A stretch of DNA of 64,000 nucleotides from Basidiobolus meristosporus CBS 931.73 (Eukaryota; Basidiobolomycota; Basidiobolomycetes; Basidiobolales; Basidiobolaceae): the NCBI GenBank assembly GCA_002104905.1, contig MCFE01000015.1, positions 124,001-188,000 on the forward strand. Direction: 5' to 3'. The first letter of the stretch is position 1. Each line of letters begins with the position of its first letter. Shown in pieces: positions 10,972 through 22,771 of this stretch. A program made the position numbers and the translations under genes. The notes under the pieces are model-generated. The model searched no databases. It saw nothing but the letters and a program-made list of their open reading frames with translations, and was not told where the DNA came from.

Positions 10972-11085
10972 TGTTGTAAGAGTCTTGGAGATATTGGAAG
11001 TGACTGGGAGAACAAGTAGAGTATTTGGTTTTCACTTAATGATTTATTAAATGTAAAGTAGTGCTTATACATTTACATTTTTATA
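10972..11085 (-). repeat. Truncated copia LTR (minus orientation)
   Basis: Begins tgttgtaagagtcttggagat, the reverse complement of the 3' end of the LTR at 10008-10356. It continues through the shared ttttcacttaatgatttatt block and diverges near 11085, so only about the terminal 110 bp remain. Confidence 0.65.
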
Positions 11086-11199
11086 GGGTGAGAATAGACT
11101 AGGCCAACCAAAATTCATACCAAATTTGGTGCTTAGCTGCTTACTACAGCCATCAAGAGTTGCTACTGAATATTTGAACAACAAGCACTGGCTCAGTAC

Positions 11200-11640
11200 C
11201 AGCAAAATACCATAAGAATACTAGCACAATACCTGCTGAAAATCAGATGAATTCCAACTTTGAGACTTCACAGAGGGGAGGTGATAGAGGTATGTTAGTT
11301 GCAACAGTTGTGCATGTACATAGAGGTCAGTGAGCAGGAGACCATAGCTTTATTATTCCTCTGTATGTGGAATACCCATGGTAGCAGGGAGTAAGCAAAT
11401 CTTGATGGGTGGCTCTATAGTGGAATATATGAATGGTGCAATGGGAGGTCAAAATAAAATACCATTTGGTAAGTTGATATGGTGGCATTATACAGAGCTA
11501 GATGTAGGCTGCCATACTGTCATGTTAATGCCAACAGATGTGTGCATAAAGGCTGCCAAATCACCATCAAAGTTTCTTGATATAATGCAGTTGCAAACAT
11601 TGGCCAGTTATGTTTGCTCAAGTGAATGTAAGCCACTCTA
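11200..11640 (+). pseudogene. CACTA/Tnp2-like transposase C-terminal remnant
   Basis: Closely similar at the DNA level to 18440-18790, the end of the transposase gene; shared blocks include atgtggaatacccatggtag and ataccatttggtaa. 11200-11270 also matches 20430-20500. The best open stretch is 11378-11641 (87 codons). It is a decayed duplicate of the transposase 3' end, placed directly before a plus-strand copy of the accessory gene. Confidence 0.55.
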
Positions 11641-11689
11641 GGACCATTAGAATGCCGTTCAAGTCTTTCCAAAAGATCATTAAGACACC

Positions 11690-12900
11690 ATTGAGCTTGT
11701 TTCAAAATTTGGGAAACTGTATGGAGACAGGATGAGCAGATACTGTGAGTATTGCAATCAATATGCCAGGTAGAGAATGCAGTATACAAATTGCAAAGAA
11801 GGAACTCAAGTAGCTCAATTTCATAGAGAAGAGCTGAGTCATTGCCTTATGTAACAGCAGAGTACCAATTTACAGCTTTGAACTACAAGCACAGAACCCA
11901 AAGTTAAACCCACAGAAAAACCTATCACACTATGGGAGGGAGATACTGTAGTATTTATGCCAAGGCCTAAGTATCTTATTACATTATAGATTCATGAAGC
12001 AATCAAGTGCAATGATGAAGAGTGGTCCAATATTCAAAAGGCTGTAGGAAGTCTGGCACACTATTATCTAAAGGCTGGCATACCTTGAGACCATCAGGAA
12101 CTCAAGTCCCAGCAGAATTAGCTTGACCTGCTCCATGAGCATTATACCGGACTCAAATGAGCAAACAGATTTTGGGACAGCATTGATATGATAAGAATAT
12201 ATCTAAAGAGTGGCAGAAGCTATTAAATGCAGAAGTATTGGGTGGCAACAGCTATTCACCAACAGCTTCCTCAGTGTTGCAATATTCTGAGGAGTATTGG
12301 AAGTGATGTGGAGAACTAGAGGATTTACATGTTATTCACTTTTAGATTTATTGATCAAATGTATGGTATTTATACTTTTGATAAAGTAGAGCAAACAAAC
12401 ATGTGGAGTTTGCTAAGGAAGGTTCCAAGAATTGGTGTGCAAAGTTTGAGGGCTATTGGACAGCTCTGAGAAAGACCATAATCTGGGTACCTGATAATCT
12501 GGTGAGAATATGCTAAGAAAATCCCAACAAGATATTTGGTCAGGACAGAATGCCAATTAAAGAGTAGGATCTATGTGACTAAGTTAGCATGAATATTTAG
12601 GTGGCAACTTAATAATTGCAACACTCAAGAGCCTGTCATAAGCAGGTCTGAGAGCTCTAACCAGAGGCAAGGAAACATTGGGTAGCCAGAAGAGTGCAGG
12701 TAAGGGAAAAACACGCTGAAGCAGATGCATTGGTGCAGCATTTGTCCAGGAAAATTCTCAGTACATTACAGGAGACACTAAGTCAAAGTAGTAGTGAGCA
12801 CCCTTGCTGGGATAAAGGCAAAGGGAAAGGAAAAAAAGTGTACCTGAACCAGACCCTATGAAAAATTATTGAGATGATCCTGTCAAAAGGCCATCACAAA
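11690..12900 (+). pseudogene. Accessory gene copy, N-terminal to central part, interrupted by a solo LTR
   Basis: Read on the plus strand this matches the minus-strand accessory gene between about 14850 and 13830, including the segments around the VWEADNVVF-like and DLLHEH-like codons. It is split at 12275-12623 by a copia LTR. After the LTR it resumes with a QEP motif, a QHLSRK-like motif and the DKGKGKGK-type basic tract (about 12815-12840). Many stops are present. Confidence 0.6.
12275..12623 (-). repeat. Solo copia LTR (minus orientation)
   Basis: 349 bp, tgttgcaata...aattgcaaca, the reverse complement of the LTRs at 10008 and 20045. Flanks are ctcag on the left and ctcaa on the right, a 4/5 match to a 5-bp target-site duplication typical of copia elements. 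No internal copia sequence adjoins it, so it is a solo LTR inside the accessory gene copy. Confidence 0.75.
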
Positions 12901-13029
12901 GTGAAAGTCCTGTGACTAAGAGGTACTGATCTTGTCAAGACACCATCAAGAGACTGTTGAAAAACTATTGCACCCCATATTTCACAACACACTTAGTCAA
13001 AAATTTTCATCACAACAATGTATAAGTGG

Positions 13030-15192
13030 CTTTTGATTGGTTCCCTGCCAATTTGCTCACTTTCTGATCCTGGACACTCTATTGCCTCCTACATTTGTGT
13101 GATTGACTGGCTATTGCCTCTTTTTCACACTCCTTACTTCCTGACTCAGCTGTTTCTCTTACTTTTCATGTGTACAAATTGATTTATTTCCATTGAAACT
13201 TCAGTTGTACCTCAATTGCCAATTGTATTGACCTATACAAGTCCCTATACCCTACACTAGCATTAAGCCCAACCCCACACTCAACAAGTAACTCCATTGA
13301 AATCCACCACTCAATAAGTATTTTTGCTGTAATGCTCTGGTTCCAGAACTTTGGCAGGAACCCAACAGCTTTATGCTACTGTTCATTCACTGGTTCCCAC
13401 ATGTCCTGGTCTTTAGCCAGCACTGAAAGGTCTAGCACCTCATTTGCCAGTCTTTGCAATTAATCCTTGCAATATTCCAGTGTGTTTGCTTGAGCACTGC
13501 TCTTCAAGAAGTGCTGCAATCTCTTGGTGTGCCTATTGATGTTTCAAAACTCCACTGAAGGCATTGTGATAGTCTTTCAAACTCTTGACATTGTAGCCTT
13601 CTCTGTCAGTGGGATCTCCACTCTGTCAACAATGGAGGCTGCAGATGCTGTGGATGCTTTGGTAGACAAATTGTCTTTTTCAGTAAACTTATATACCTTG
13701 CTGGAGTGTAGCTCAACTGGCTGCGCTTCCAACTCTTGTGAAAACAGCTGTTTTCTTGTTGGTAATTCTTCTTGGCTATGATGGGATTCAGTCTGTTCCT
13801 GGCTTGTGGCGTTAATTGGCAAGAACTGCAGGTTTTTTTGCATGCCTCCCTGTCTCAGGCTTGGGTAGACATTTTTCCCTTTACCTTTTCCTTTATCACT
13901 GCCAGGTCTTTCACTGCTACTTTTTCTGAGTACTTCTTGTAAAGAACTACACTTTCTCCTGGATAAATTCTGCTCTGACACATCTGTTTAGGCCTGCCTG
14001 TCCCTTGCTTGCTCTCTTCTGGCAACCTGATGTTTCTTTTCAGCTTGTATTGAGCTCTCAACCATAGTTGTGACGGGCTCCTGTAAAAGCAACTGGCTTT
14101 TATCACTGACAGATCCTTCACTGCTACTTTGACTGGGTGCTTCTTGGGTGGTACTATGCTTTTTCCATGATAAATGTTGTGCTGGTGCATCCATGCCTGC
14201 CTGCTTGTCCCCAATTGGCACTCTTCCAGCTGCCTGATGTCTCTTTGACACCTGTCTGGAGCTTTTGACCCTGCTTGTAACAGGCTCTTGATGAAGCTGC
14301 TGGTTTTTAGCCATGGCACCCTTGTTCTTCTGCCTTTTATAGTTTCTGCTATTGTTGAGATACTTTCTTAGCATACCAATGCTGGCCCAAAATCTGTTTG
14401 CCTGTTTGAATCCAGGATTATGCTCATGGAGCAGGTCAAGTGCATTCTGCTTGGCCTAGAGTTCCTGATGGTCCCATGGTATGCCAGCCTTAAGGTGATG
14501 GCATGCTAGACTTCTGATGGCCTCTTGAATATTAGCCCACTCTTCATTATTGCACTCAGCAGCTTCACAAATCTTCAATGTCTTTTAATTTTTAGGCTTT
14601 GGTATAAACACCACATTGTCTGCCTCCCACACTGTGATAGGTTTTTCTGTGGGCTTTATATTTGGGCACTGCTGTTGTGCTTCAAAGACTGTATGGTGTT
14701 CCTCTACTGTTACATCAGAAATGGCTCAATTCTTGGCTGTGACATTGAGCTACTTGAGTTCCTTCTTTGCAGCAAAGATACTGCTTTCTCTACCTGGGAT
14801 ATTGTTTGCTCTACATGTATTATCCACTCATCCTGTTTCTGGACTATTTGCTGATTTCTCTGGGCCATTGCATCTATCCTATCAGCTGCTGCACCTAATT
14901 GGTTTATTAATGCTTTGGTATGAGCTGACAACATACTTGCTAATATGGGTGGTGGTGATGTTATCATGGCCACTTGGTGATCTTCAACTGAGGGTACTGC
15001 ATTTACTACATTCTCATCTGCCTGAGCATAATGGTCAGCTTGTGGCTCTGCAGAAGTTCTCAATTGCCTACTTGACTGAGAGCCTGAGGAGTCCGCATTA
15101 TTACCTTCAATGGGCACACTGTCCACAGGGGCTTTTTTGGATGTGTACCTGCTTGTTGCACTGAATGTCAAAGCAAGCTGTTGTCCCACCAT
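13030..15192 (-). pseudogene. Transposon accessory gene, most complete copy (unknown function)
   Basis: Reads on the minus strand from an ATG at 15192. The N-terminal open frame is 160 codons (15192-14710): a Ser/Pro-rich start, then a predicted coiled coil around DRIDAMAQRNQQIVQKQ. A conserved middle section (about 14660-14380) contains EWANIQEAIRSL. Next come two imperfect repeats of about 60-70 residues, each with QEPVT, a basic stretch and SSE (14319-13855), a lysine/glycine tract GKGKGK, and a conserved C-terminal region (about 13720-13130) containing FWNINRHTKRLQ and WEPVNEQ. A few stops and frameshifts break it. It is divergent from the Tnp2-like transposase, 690 bp away, so it may be that element's second gene, as TnpA is in plant CACTA elements. 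I recognise no domain. Confidence 0.55.
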
Positions 15193-15880
15193 TCTTCTGT
15201 TGCCATCAGCAGTGCTGTTTGGTTAAGACCCAAACAACTTTGCTTTATTTTTTGGCAGCATATATATGAAAGTGAGTCAAACCAAAAGGGAAATAGTGTT
15301 ACATATACGTGTGTATGTGATGTGGGTTAATACTGACTGTACTTGGTGAGTGGGAGAGCTTGTAGGTCAAGTCAGTACCACTTGGTTCAGAATAGCTTCC
15401 AATAGAAGGTAGCAAGGTAATAAAGACTTGTGTTTATTTTGTCCCAAATCTCCTTGTTCTCTTACTTGGTTCAATTGGGTAGATATATATCACTTAGGGG
15501 CTTAGATAATAGACAATTTGTTATAAAATAGGGGAGTGAGCACCTTCCTGTTATGGTAAGTGTTCTAATTAGATAAGGGCAGGGATAGGAGGGAGGGTGC
15601 GTGGGGGAATCATAGGGAGGATACTGGGGGACTTTGGGTAGGACTCTGGGGAGAACTCTGGGGAGAACTCTTGGGCAAAGAGTGGGTACTGCATTTAGTA
15701 CTCACATGTCATGCCATAACTTTATATATAATGCTTACTATGGCAGGTCATCATTGGATCTTACATTCATGTAGGTGCAATGTCTCAAATACAGGACTGT
15801 CTTAAGTTCATATGAGTATTGACCAAAAAGTGATATAATAGTGCTATGTTGCTGAAGGTCAAACTGTTTGCCCCATGGAC
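15193..15880. other. Spacer between divergent accessory gene and transposase
   Basis: No gene is seen. It holds A/T-rich stretches (tagatatatatcac near 15480) and a short tandem repeat with unit gactctggggagaa at about 15650-15675. It is the place where a bidirectional promoter of the CACTA-like element would lie, but no motif proves it. Confidence 0.4.
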
Positions 15881-18625
15881 AAGACTACTTTGACTTAATG
15901 CCATACAAGAAGAGAAAAAAGACCATGTGACTATTGTGGTAAGCCTCTCAGCCATGAAGCACGCAGAGAACATAGGAAGTATTACAAGGATCAAGGCCAG
16001 TGTTTTGCCATGCAAGTCATATTTGACCATTCATTGGTCACTACTGTACCAACATTATCATGCCAGCCAGTTGATACTTCTATATTGGCACCTGACTGTC
16101 TTTGCCACCTTGCGCAAACTGAGTCAGGGGAGTCTGTGATGCCTTTAGGCTCACCTCAGCCTTCTGAATATGGCATGCAGAGTGATAGCTCTGACAAAGA
16201 AGGCTCACTGATGGATTTTGAGCCTATCTCCCCTAACAACAGTACCATGTATGAGCCCAGTCAAATCCCATATGCAATGAGACAACACCCATTGAAACAA
16301 ATGCCAAGGATACTTTATGGAGCCAAGTGAGCCCAGTAATCCATCTACTGGTGAATGATGTAATGTTGTGGCTAGAGAAGTGGTGTGTTTCAACTAATAT
16401 CAGTAATGGGGGCTTTGAGGGCTTATTACTACTTCTTGCCAAAATCATATTGGGATGCAACTTACCATGTACATGGTACAAGTGGATAACCATCAAGCAA
16501 CTGGCAACATATGATCCAGAGACTGTCCTGATTCCAGCATGTGTCAACAGTTGCATGTCATGCACATCCAAAAATGCTACCATTGCAATGTGTCCAAACT
16601 GTCAGGAATCCACCACCATAGAGTGAAAACATTATTCACACTCTGGATATATTCCAGTCATACCCCATCTGAGGAAGCTCATGCAGTCCAACAAATATTG
16701 CAAAGCTATACAGTACCACACTCAGTATCAATCAAGTGCAAACATATCCAATATATTTGATGCTAACATTACAAACAGCTAAAAAGCAAGGGCCACATTG
16801 AAGGTATGTATGACCATGCCTTTGCTTTAGCACTTGATGTATTCTCATCAAACAAGTATTCTACCAGCAAGTCCTGCTGGCCATTGATTCTCATCAATCT
16901 GAATCTGCTGCCCATCTTATGGTGTCAGAGCAATAATCTGATGGTAGTCGCACTGGTATCTGGGCCTAAATCACCATCCAACCTGGATAGCTACCTGTAT
17001 CCATTACTGGATGAATTTGTATGCCTTCCAGCAGGATGATGGTAAATGGCAGTCATGTAAAAGCACATATTACTATCTGCATTGGAGATACCCCAGCCGT
17101 CAGCAAGATAGCAGGTTTTTCCAGGCATAATGGACAGTATTGCCGTCAAATGTGTGAGATCCAGGGGATTTACTCTATAACTCACACACATTATTATTAC
17201 CCAAACACCAGCACTAAGAACATCATATTTCCACAGAGAGAATGTACAGAAGTAAGCATGCAATTGCAGCAAAGTTGGCAAGCTATAAGCCATTGGCCAG
17301 AATATGGAATCAATTGGAAACTGGAGATACTTAAGATAGAGGGTATCTGTTGGAGCAAAAGCCTTCCACTGGGAGCAATGCATTTGCTTTTCAACAGAAT
17401 CCCTATAATGATGACCAAGTTGTACATAGGGCCTTTCAAGCTAAATGAGCCCTTTGAGATACTGGAGAAATTTGAAGGAATTGGCAAGATACTACAGAGT
17501 GTCCGCTACCCTAAGTACTTCTCACAGGCTCCAATTAATATTCATACACATATGCAACAATACAAATGCAAAGACTGGATGAACTGGATATGTATTTATT
17601 CAAGTGGTGCTCTGAAGCCATTCCTACCAAGAGAACATTAGAAGCATTGGGAGTCATATGTGGACATTGTAGGAATATTTATCCAGAAGCAGATCACCAA
17701 TGCCAACTTGACATATCTACAGCTGTTGTGTGAGGAGTTTGTAATGGGATTTGAGCGGCTATACTACAAACATGAAGCTGAAGGTGTAGATCTCTGCCGC
17801 TACTGTATCCATTCTCTACTCCATCTTGCACAGTGTGTGGAAAATATTGGGCCTTGCTTCACCTTTTGGGAGTTTCCTGTGGAGCAAATGTGTGGGGAGA
17901 TAGGAAGCCAAGTCAAGTTGCAGGTACTACCATATCCCAATCTCATCAAGAATACTACCTTCAAGTCCGTCATGGATGTGATTAGTTGGCACATGGAGGA
18001 CAGCCAGAAAGAGTTGGAAAATACTGAGGACAAATGTGCACATGGAGACACCTATGCCTATGGCATTAAGAAGCTAAGCAGCCCCAATGCATGGGTAATC
18101 AGTTAAGTAATGCAAAGTTGGGTTGGGTGCAACAAGCAACTAATTTTTATCAGGAAAACTCCACCAAGATATGCCAGATTTCTCATGGTCACAAGCAAAC
18201 TTCTATACCATTCAATACAGAATTCACACAAACAAAAGCCAGAGTGCACCAATAAGGGGGACTAGAATCCAGCAAGGAGAAGGAATATATTGGCTAAATA
18301 CCAAGAAGTTCTTTGCGGATATTGAGGAGGTATTCATGGCAGAAGTGGCAACAACTAAGCATATGTTTGCAAGATGTATATGTTACCAGCAGTGCAAGGT
18401 ATATGGCAACTTTGCAAGTATCACACTAAAAAGCCATAAAGTTGAGGTGATAGAAGTATGTCAATTGCAGCAAGTGTGCACATTTGTAGAGGTTAGTAAG
18501 CAGGAGGCAATAGTTTTTTTTTTGATTCAACCTATATGTGGAATACCCAAGGTAGTAGTGGGTAAGCAAATAAAGAAAGGTGATTCTACAGTAGAATATT
18601 ATGAACTGCACAAGGGGAGGTAGAA
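15881..18625 (+). pseudogene. CACTA/EnSpm-type (Tnp2 family) transposase, decayed
   Basis: An N-terminal segment has a zinc-finger-like CDYCGKPL and HEARREHRKYY (about 15926-15985). Tnp2-family landmarks then follow in successive frames: HLRKLMQSNKY (about 16665), the DIFD region (about 16755), LINLNLLP and VSGPKSPSNLDSYLYPLLDE (about 16890-17020), and GDTPAVSKIAGFSRHNGQYC (about 17085-17145), the conserved core seen in fungal and plant Tnp2 proteins. The rest (17021-18106, 18171-18623) carries the C-terminal region. At least five frameshifts or stops mark it as inactive. Family assignment rests on remembered motif order; terminal inverted repeats were not located. Confidence 0.75.
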
Positions 18626-19880
18626 ATAGGAAATACCATTTGGTAAATTGGTATAGTAGCATTATACAGAACCAGTGGTAGGCCATCATACTGCCAATAT
18701 AATGCCATCAGAGTCTTGCTGTGAGGCCATCAAAATACTGTCAAGTTTCTTGCCATATAAGGCAATTGGATGTCCTGGCCAACTGGATTTACTTAAAATA
18801 GTTATAGAGCACTGAAAGACCTCAACAATACCATGTAAATATTGATACAGCACTGATAAAATATTGTCAAGTTTTATCCCTTTATTTGACTGTAAAATTA
18901 GCAAAACACTGTCATGATTTTGTCATAAGATTGTTAGAAGGGTCACTAATTCCAAGCTGCTATTATTGTGATGGTCTCTAAGCGGGATCTTGATGGCTGA
19001 TCTGGATTGGATCCACCTGCAGGACCAAATTATTTTTCATAGGGCAGAGATTGAGAAGTATGGGGGAAAAGCTGCAGCTCTCACTAATCAACACCATCAA
19101 TTTAAAACAGCTTGATTTCCATAATAGCTATAAAGAATTACCAACAAGACAACAGCTATTACCACAAGAATTGAAGGCACATCTAGTTGAGCTACACCTA
19201 GTGAGGAGGATGAGTCAGCCAAGAAAGACAACCTATCTACCTCAGTCTCTATGTCTTCCATTGTACACAGAGTGGAAATCCAACTGGCAGTAAAGTAGCA
19301 ACATCAACAAATCCAAGGACTACCACAGTGCCTACAGTGTAATTTTGGAACAGTTGCAGACATATCAAGAGGTTGCAGCACTTCTTCAAGAGCTGTCCTC
19401 AAGAAAACACACCCAAATATTGCAAGGATCTATTGCAAAGACTGGCATATGAGGTGCTGGACCTTGCAGTACCAGCTGAAGAACAGTATGTATGCAAACC
19501 AGTGAATAGACAATGCATAAAGTCATAGGGTTCCTGCCAAAGTCATGGGCAAAGGGCATTACTGCTGGGATACTTATTGAGTAGTGGATTTTAATGTTGC
19601 TACTTGTTGAGTGTGAGGCTGGCTTAATGATGGTGTTGGGTATAGTGACTTGTATGGGTCAGTAAAATCTACAGTTGAGCTACACCTGGAGATTCAATGG
19701 AAATATGCCAATTTATATGCCTGAACAGCTAGACCCCTGGTAGAGCCAGGAAGTAAGGAGTGTGAAAAAGAGGCAATAGCCAATCAATGTATAAAAACAT
19801 AGGAGGTGATTGAGTATTCAGGATCATGCACCTTTCTTGACTGTAAAGGAACAATTTTATGGAATTCAAGAAAGCAGCCA
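18626..19880 (+). pseudogene. Degenerate transposon tail with accessory gene C-terminal fragment
   Basis: 18626-19045 continues the decayed element 3' end and has no gene. From about 19050 a plus-strand accessory fragment begins (an EKYGGKAAALTNQ-like stretch, then SEEDESAKKDNLST and VEIQLAVK). It runs to about 19790 in parallel with 10370-10971 and the complement of 13720-13130. The open frame 19051-19293 is only a remnant. Confidence 0.55.
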
Positions 19881-19985
19881 ATTGAAGCACTTTGGCCCAC
19901 AGGGGCAGACTATATGGCAGCCTGTGAGGCTACAAAAGAAGCAGTGTGGTTGAGAAAGCTTTTTGAGGACTAAGGCTCATACCAA
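19881..19985 (+). pseudogene. Ty1/copia RNase H fragment
   Basis: Encodes ADYMAACEATKEAVWLRKLF, the standard copia RNase H segment, ending in a stop about 10 residues later. The rest of RNase H up to the LTR has been deleted. Confidence 0.75.
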
Positions 19986-20044
19986 TATGAATATCTAGGA
20001 TAACAATTAAGACTAGTTAATATGAATATCTAGTTGAGTGGGAG

Positions 20045-20391
20045 TGTTGCAAGTTATGTAATTACACCTAATTACAGACCTAACTTGGTCACTTTGATCA
20101 TTACCTGTAAATCTTCAAGAATCCTTACTAAATTCCTTGCTGAGATATACTTGGAAATATTTTCATCAAATTTCTGGTACCCAGATCATAAAATTTCTGC
20201 AGGCTATCCAAACAGCCCCAAACTTGGCACACATGTTCTTGGGAACTTCCTGAACATATCTTATGTGCTTGCTTTGCCAAGTGCATGTGAAAGTAGAAAT
20301 ACTACTTTACATTTGATAAATCATTAAGTGAAAACCACATAATCTTCTTGTTCCCCAAATCACTTCTAATATCTCCAAAACCTTGACAACA
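20045..20391 (+). repeat. Copia-type LTR (plus orientation)
   Basis: 347 bp, tgttgcaagt...cttgacaaca, preceded by the same gagttgagtgggag-like tract as the LTR at 10008. It is homologous along its whole length to 10008-10356. It is the last well-defined transposon sequence before the gene region. Confidence 0.8.
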
Positions 20392-21146
20392 CCTACCTCA
20401 ATCAAAGATTGTAACTAAAATTTTGAAGGAAAAGCACCAGCAGAATACCAGCAGACTATGAAATGAATTCCAAGCTTGAGATTTTTCACAGAGTATGGAA
20501 ATCAGGTTGATTGCAAGTTTGTGAGATGGATTGAGTTAGTGTGGAAACACCAAAGATTTGTAAGATATTCACTTATTGGTATATTAAGCACAATTAAGGT
20601 ACTCCTAGACAAACCTCTTAAAGTCAGTGCTAAGAATACCTTCAGGAAGTTCCCAAGATGCTGTATGCCAAGATTGGGGTGTTTTCAAAACTTCCAGGAT
20701 GTCTATGTGTAAACTTAGTTGCAACTGAATAATTTGTACTCTAGCAAAATAGGTATTTACAGTCAAGTAGGCTGCCCTATATAGTCACACACATCATGTA
20801 AAGGGGACAGCAAACATCCACCAATACTGGTTAACGTGGGGAAAGTAGCGGGGAAGAGGGGAACAATTTCATAACCTAGAACCTGATTAAATCGGAATAT
20901 TAAGTTTGCTATAAATAGTAGCTTTGCTCATGAGCCAGACAAGCAAGGTGATTAGTAGCCGGCTTATCACATGGTGATTAACCTACCACAATCGGGATAA
21001 TACATCAGTATATGGACATTCAGGACTACCCACTTAGGACGCTTGACTTGCGCACGATTGAATCTTTTTTTCGGGGAAGAAAGGAAAATGGAATAGCTAG
21101 GATTTTACCTTTCCTTGTGTCGTAAAGGCTACACTCCAGACACTGA
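20392..21146. other. Transition from repeats to genes; presumed kinase promoter
   Basis: 20430-20500 still matches transposon sequence near 11200-11270. After about 20760 base composition and texture change. A TATA-like gctataaatagtagc lies at about 20908-20922 and a T-rich tract at 21064, both upstream of the kinase ATG at 21147. No gene is seen. Confidence 0.45.
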
Positions 21147-22771
21147 ATGACTGTATTTCAGTTTGACGAAGACGACCACCCAACCCTAAAGAGCCGCACC
21201 ATATCGGGCGGCTCTTTTGCGCATTTTTCGGTGGCCGAAAATCCCTCGGACTCGGAGTCCGACCCTGATCCCGAGACGGAAGAATTGTTGGAGCAAGTAA
21301 TTCAAGCGGAATCTTTACCGAAGGCAGATAGCGAATTTATTGTCCCGTTGGAGGAGCCTTTTGTGGCCTCCTTGGTGGAAAATGCTACGGTTAACAGAAA
21401 GGTTGGACCTGAAGATTTCGAACAGCTGAAAGTGATTGGACGGGGAGCGTAAGTACGCTAGTTAATCCGGTGGCCAGCCTAAACACTAACCGCCCTCTTT
21501 TGGCTTCTATTACTAGTTACGGGAAGGTATTTTTCTCTATTGTGCCTGGCTTGGGCCCTGGCTAAGTTTCTTTGGTCAGGTTCTTTTAGTTCGTCAAAAA
21601 GCCACCGGTAGGTGCTTCGCCATGAAGGTTCTCAAAAAGGCCTCCATTATAGTGCACACAAAAAACACGGAATACTCCAAAACCGAAAGAGCCATACTGG
21701 AAGAAGTCAGTCACCCGTTCATTGTCAAGTTGTTCTACGCTTTCCAAACCAACGCAAAGCTCTACCTGATTTTGGATTACGTCGCTGGCGGGGAGTTGTT
21801 CACCCACATGGCCAAAGAAAGGATGTTTGAGGAGGATGTTGCGCGATTCTTTACTGCTGAATTGGTGCTTGCGCTGGAACATCTGCACAGTCTTGGGATC
21901 ATATACCGGTAGAGGATTGGACCATTCTATCAAATGGGATGTATGTGGTGCTCAACGATATTCCCTCACGTAGTGACTTGAAGCCTGAAAATTGTCTGCT
22001 GGACAACGAAGGCCACATTGTGTTGACCGACTTTGGACTCTCCAAAGTGGCACTGAACACCAACGATGGCAAAACCAACACCATGTGCGGAACCACTCAA
22101 TATATGGTAATTTCCCCTGCTACAGTTGTCGTTGGCCATATTTAACCCCATCTTGCGACAGGCGCCGGAAGTCCTTCTTGAAGTGTACTATGATAAGGCA
22201 GTTGACTGGTGGTCTCTTGGTATCATGATCTACGACATGCTAACTGGCGCGGTAAGAAAAGACCAACCAACCAACCCCAACCCGCCTGTACTGACCTCCT
22301 CTCAGCCTCCATTCAAAGGCAGCAACCGTAAGAAGACCATGGAGGCCATTCTCAACAAAAAGCTTCGGTTCCCCAACTACATCTCTCCTGACGCCAAGGA
22401 CCTCATGACCCGGTTGCTTCGAAAGTCCCCTGCTGTACGACTCGGTAGTGGACCTGACGGGGCCAGCGCCATCAAAAAGCACCCATTCTTCAGAACCATC
22501 GATTGGAAGGCACTCGCGCGTCGGGAAATCAAGTCGCCAATCATTCCCCTTTTGGTATAGCGGTTTGCTGGCATTGAATACAATCTATGAGTTACTAACT
22601 TTTCTGCCGTAGTCCTCAGCTGACGATGTGAGTAATTTCGATACTCAATTCACATCGCTCACCGTTCTAGAATCCCCCGCCTCACCTAGCCCAATAAGCG
22701 CAAGCTTCAATCGCCTGTTCCAAGGATTTAGTTTTGTTGACCGATCTACCTATCTACCATACCACGAATGA
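21147..22771 (+). CDS. AGC-family protein kinase, p70 S6K/Psk1-type
   Basis: Cytosolic Ser/Thr kinase, most like p70 S6 kinase, an effector of TORC1. Seven exons placed by eye: 21147-21448, 21517-21526, 21580-21908, 21974-22106, 22162-22251, 22306-22554, 22613-22771; together 1272 nt, 423 residues. Visible motifs are the glycine loop GRGAYGKV (from about residue 98), AMKVLKK, YRDLKPEN, DFGLSK, the T-loop [12 protein letters not shown], and a C-terminal AGC tail ending with the hydrophobic motif FQGFSF (about 407-412), whose Ser is the usual TOR-type site. VGPEDFE just before the domain is typical of S6K. Exon 2 is only 10 nt. The N-terminus is acidic and short, with no C2 domain as in Sch9. 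The next gene starts 200 bp downstream and encodes a Ragulator subunit. Confidence 0.88.

Noticed and set aside
14616-15164. 182-codon plus-strand ORF opposite the accessory gene
   Set aside because: It is the antisense shadow of the minus-strand accessory gene, whose homologues elsewhere conserve the other frame.
15640-15680. Short G-rich tandem repeat as a possible CRISPR or regulatory array
   Set aside because: Only two to three imperfect units of about 15 bp without spacers, in a eukaryotic transposon spacer.
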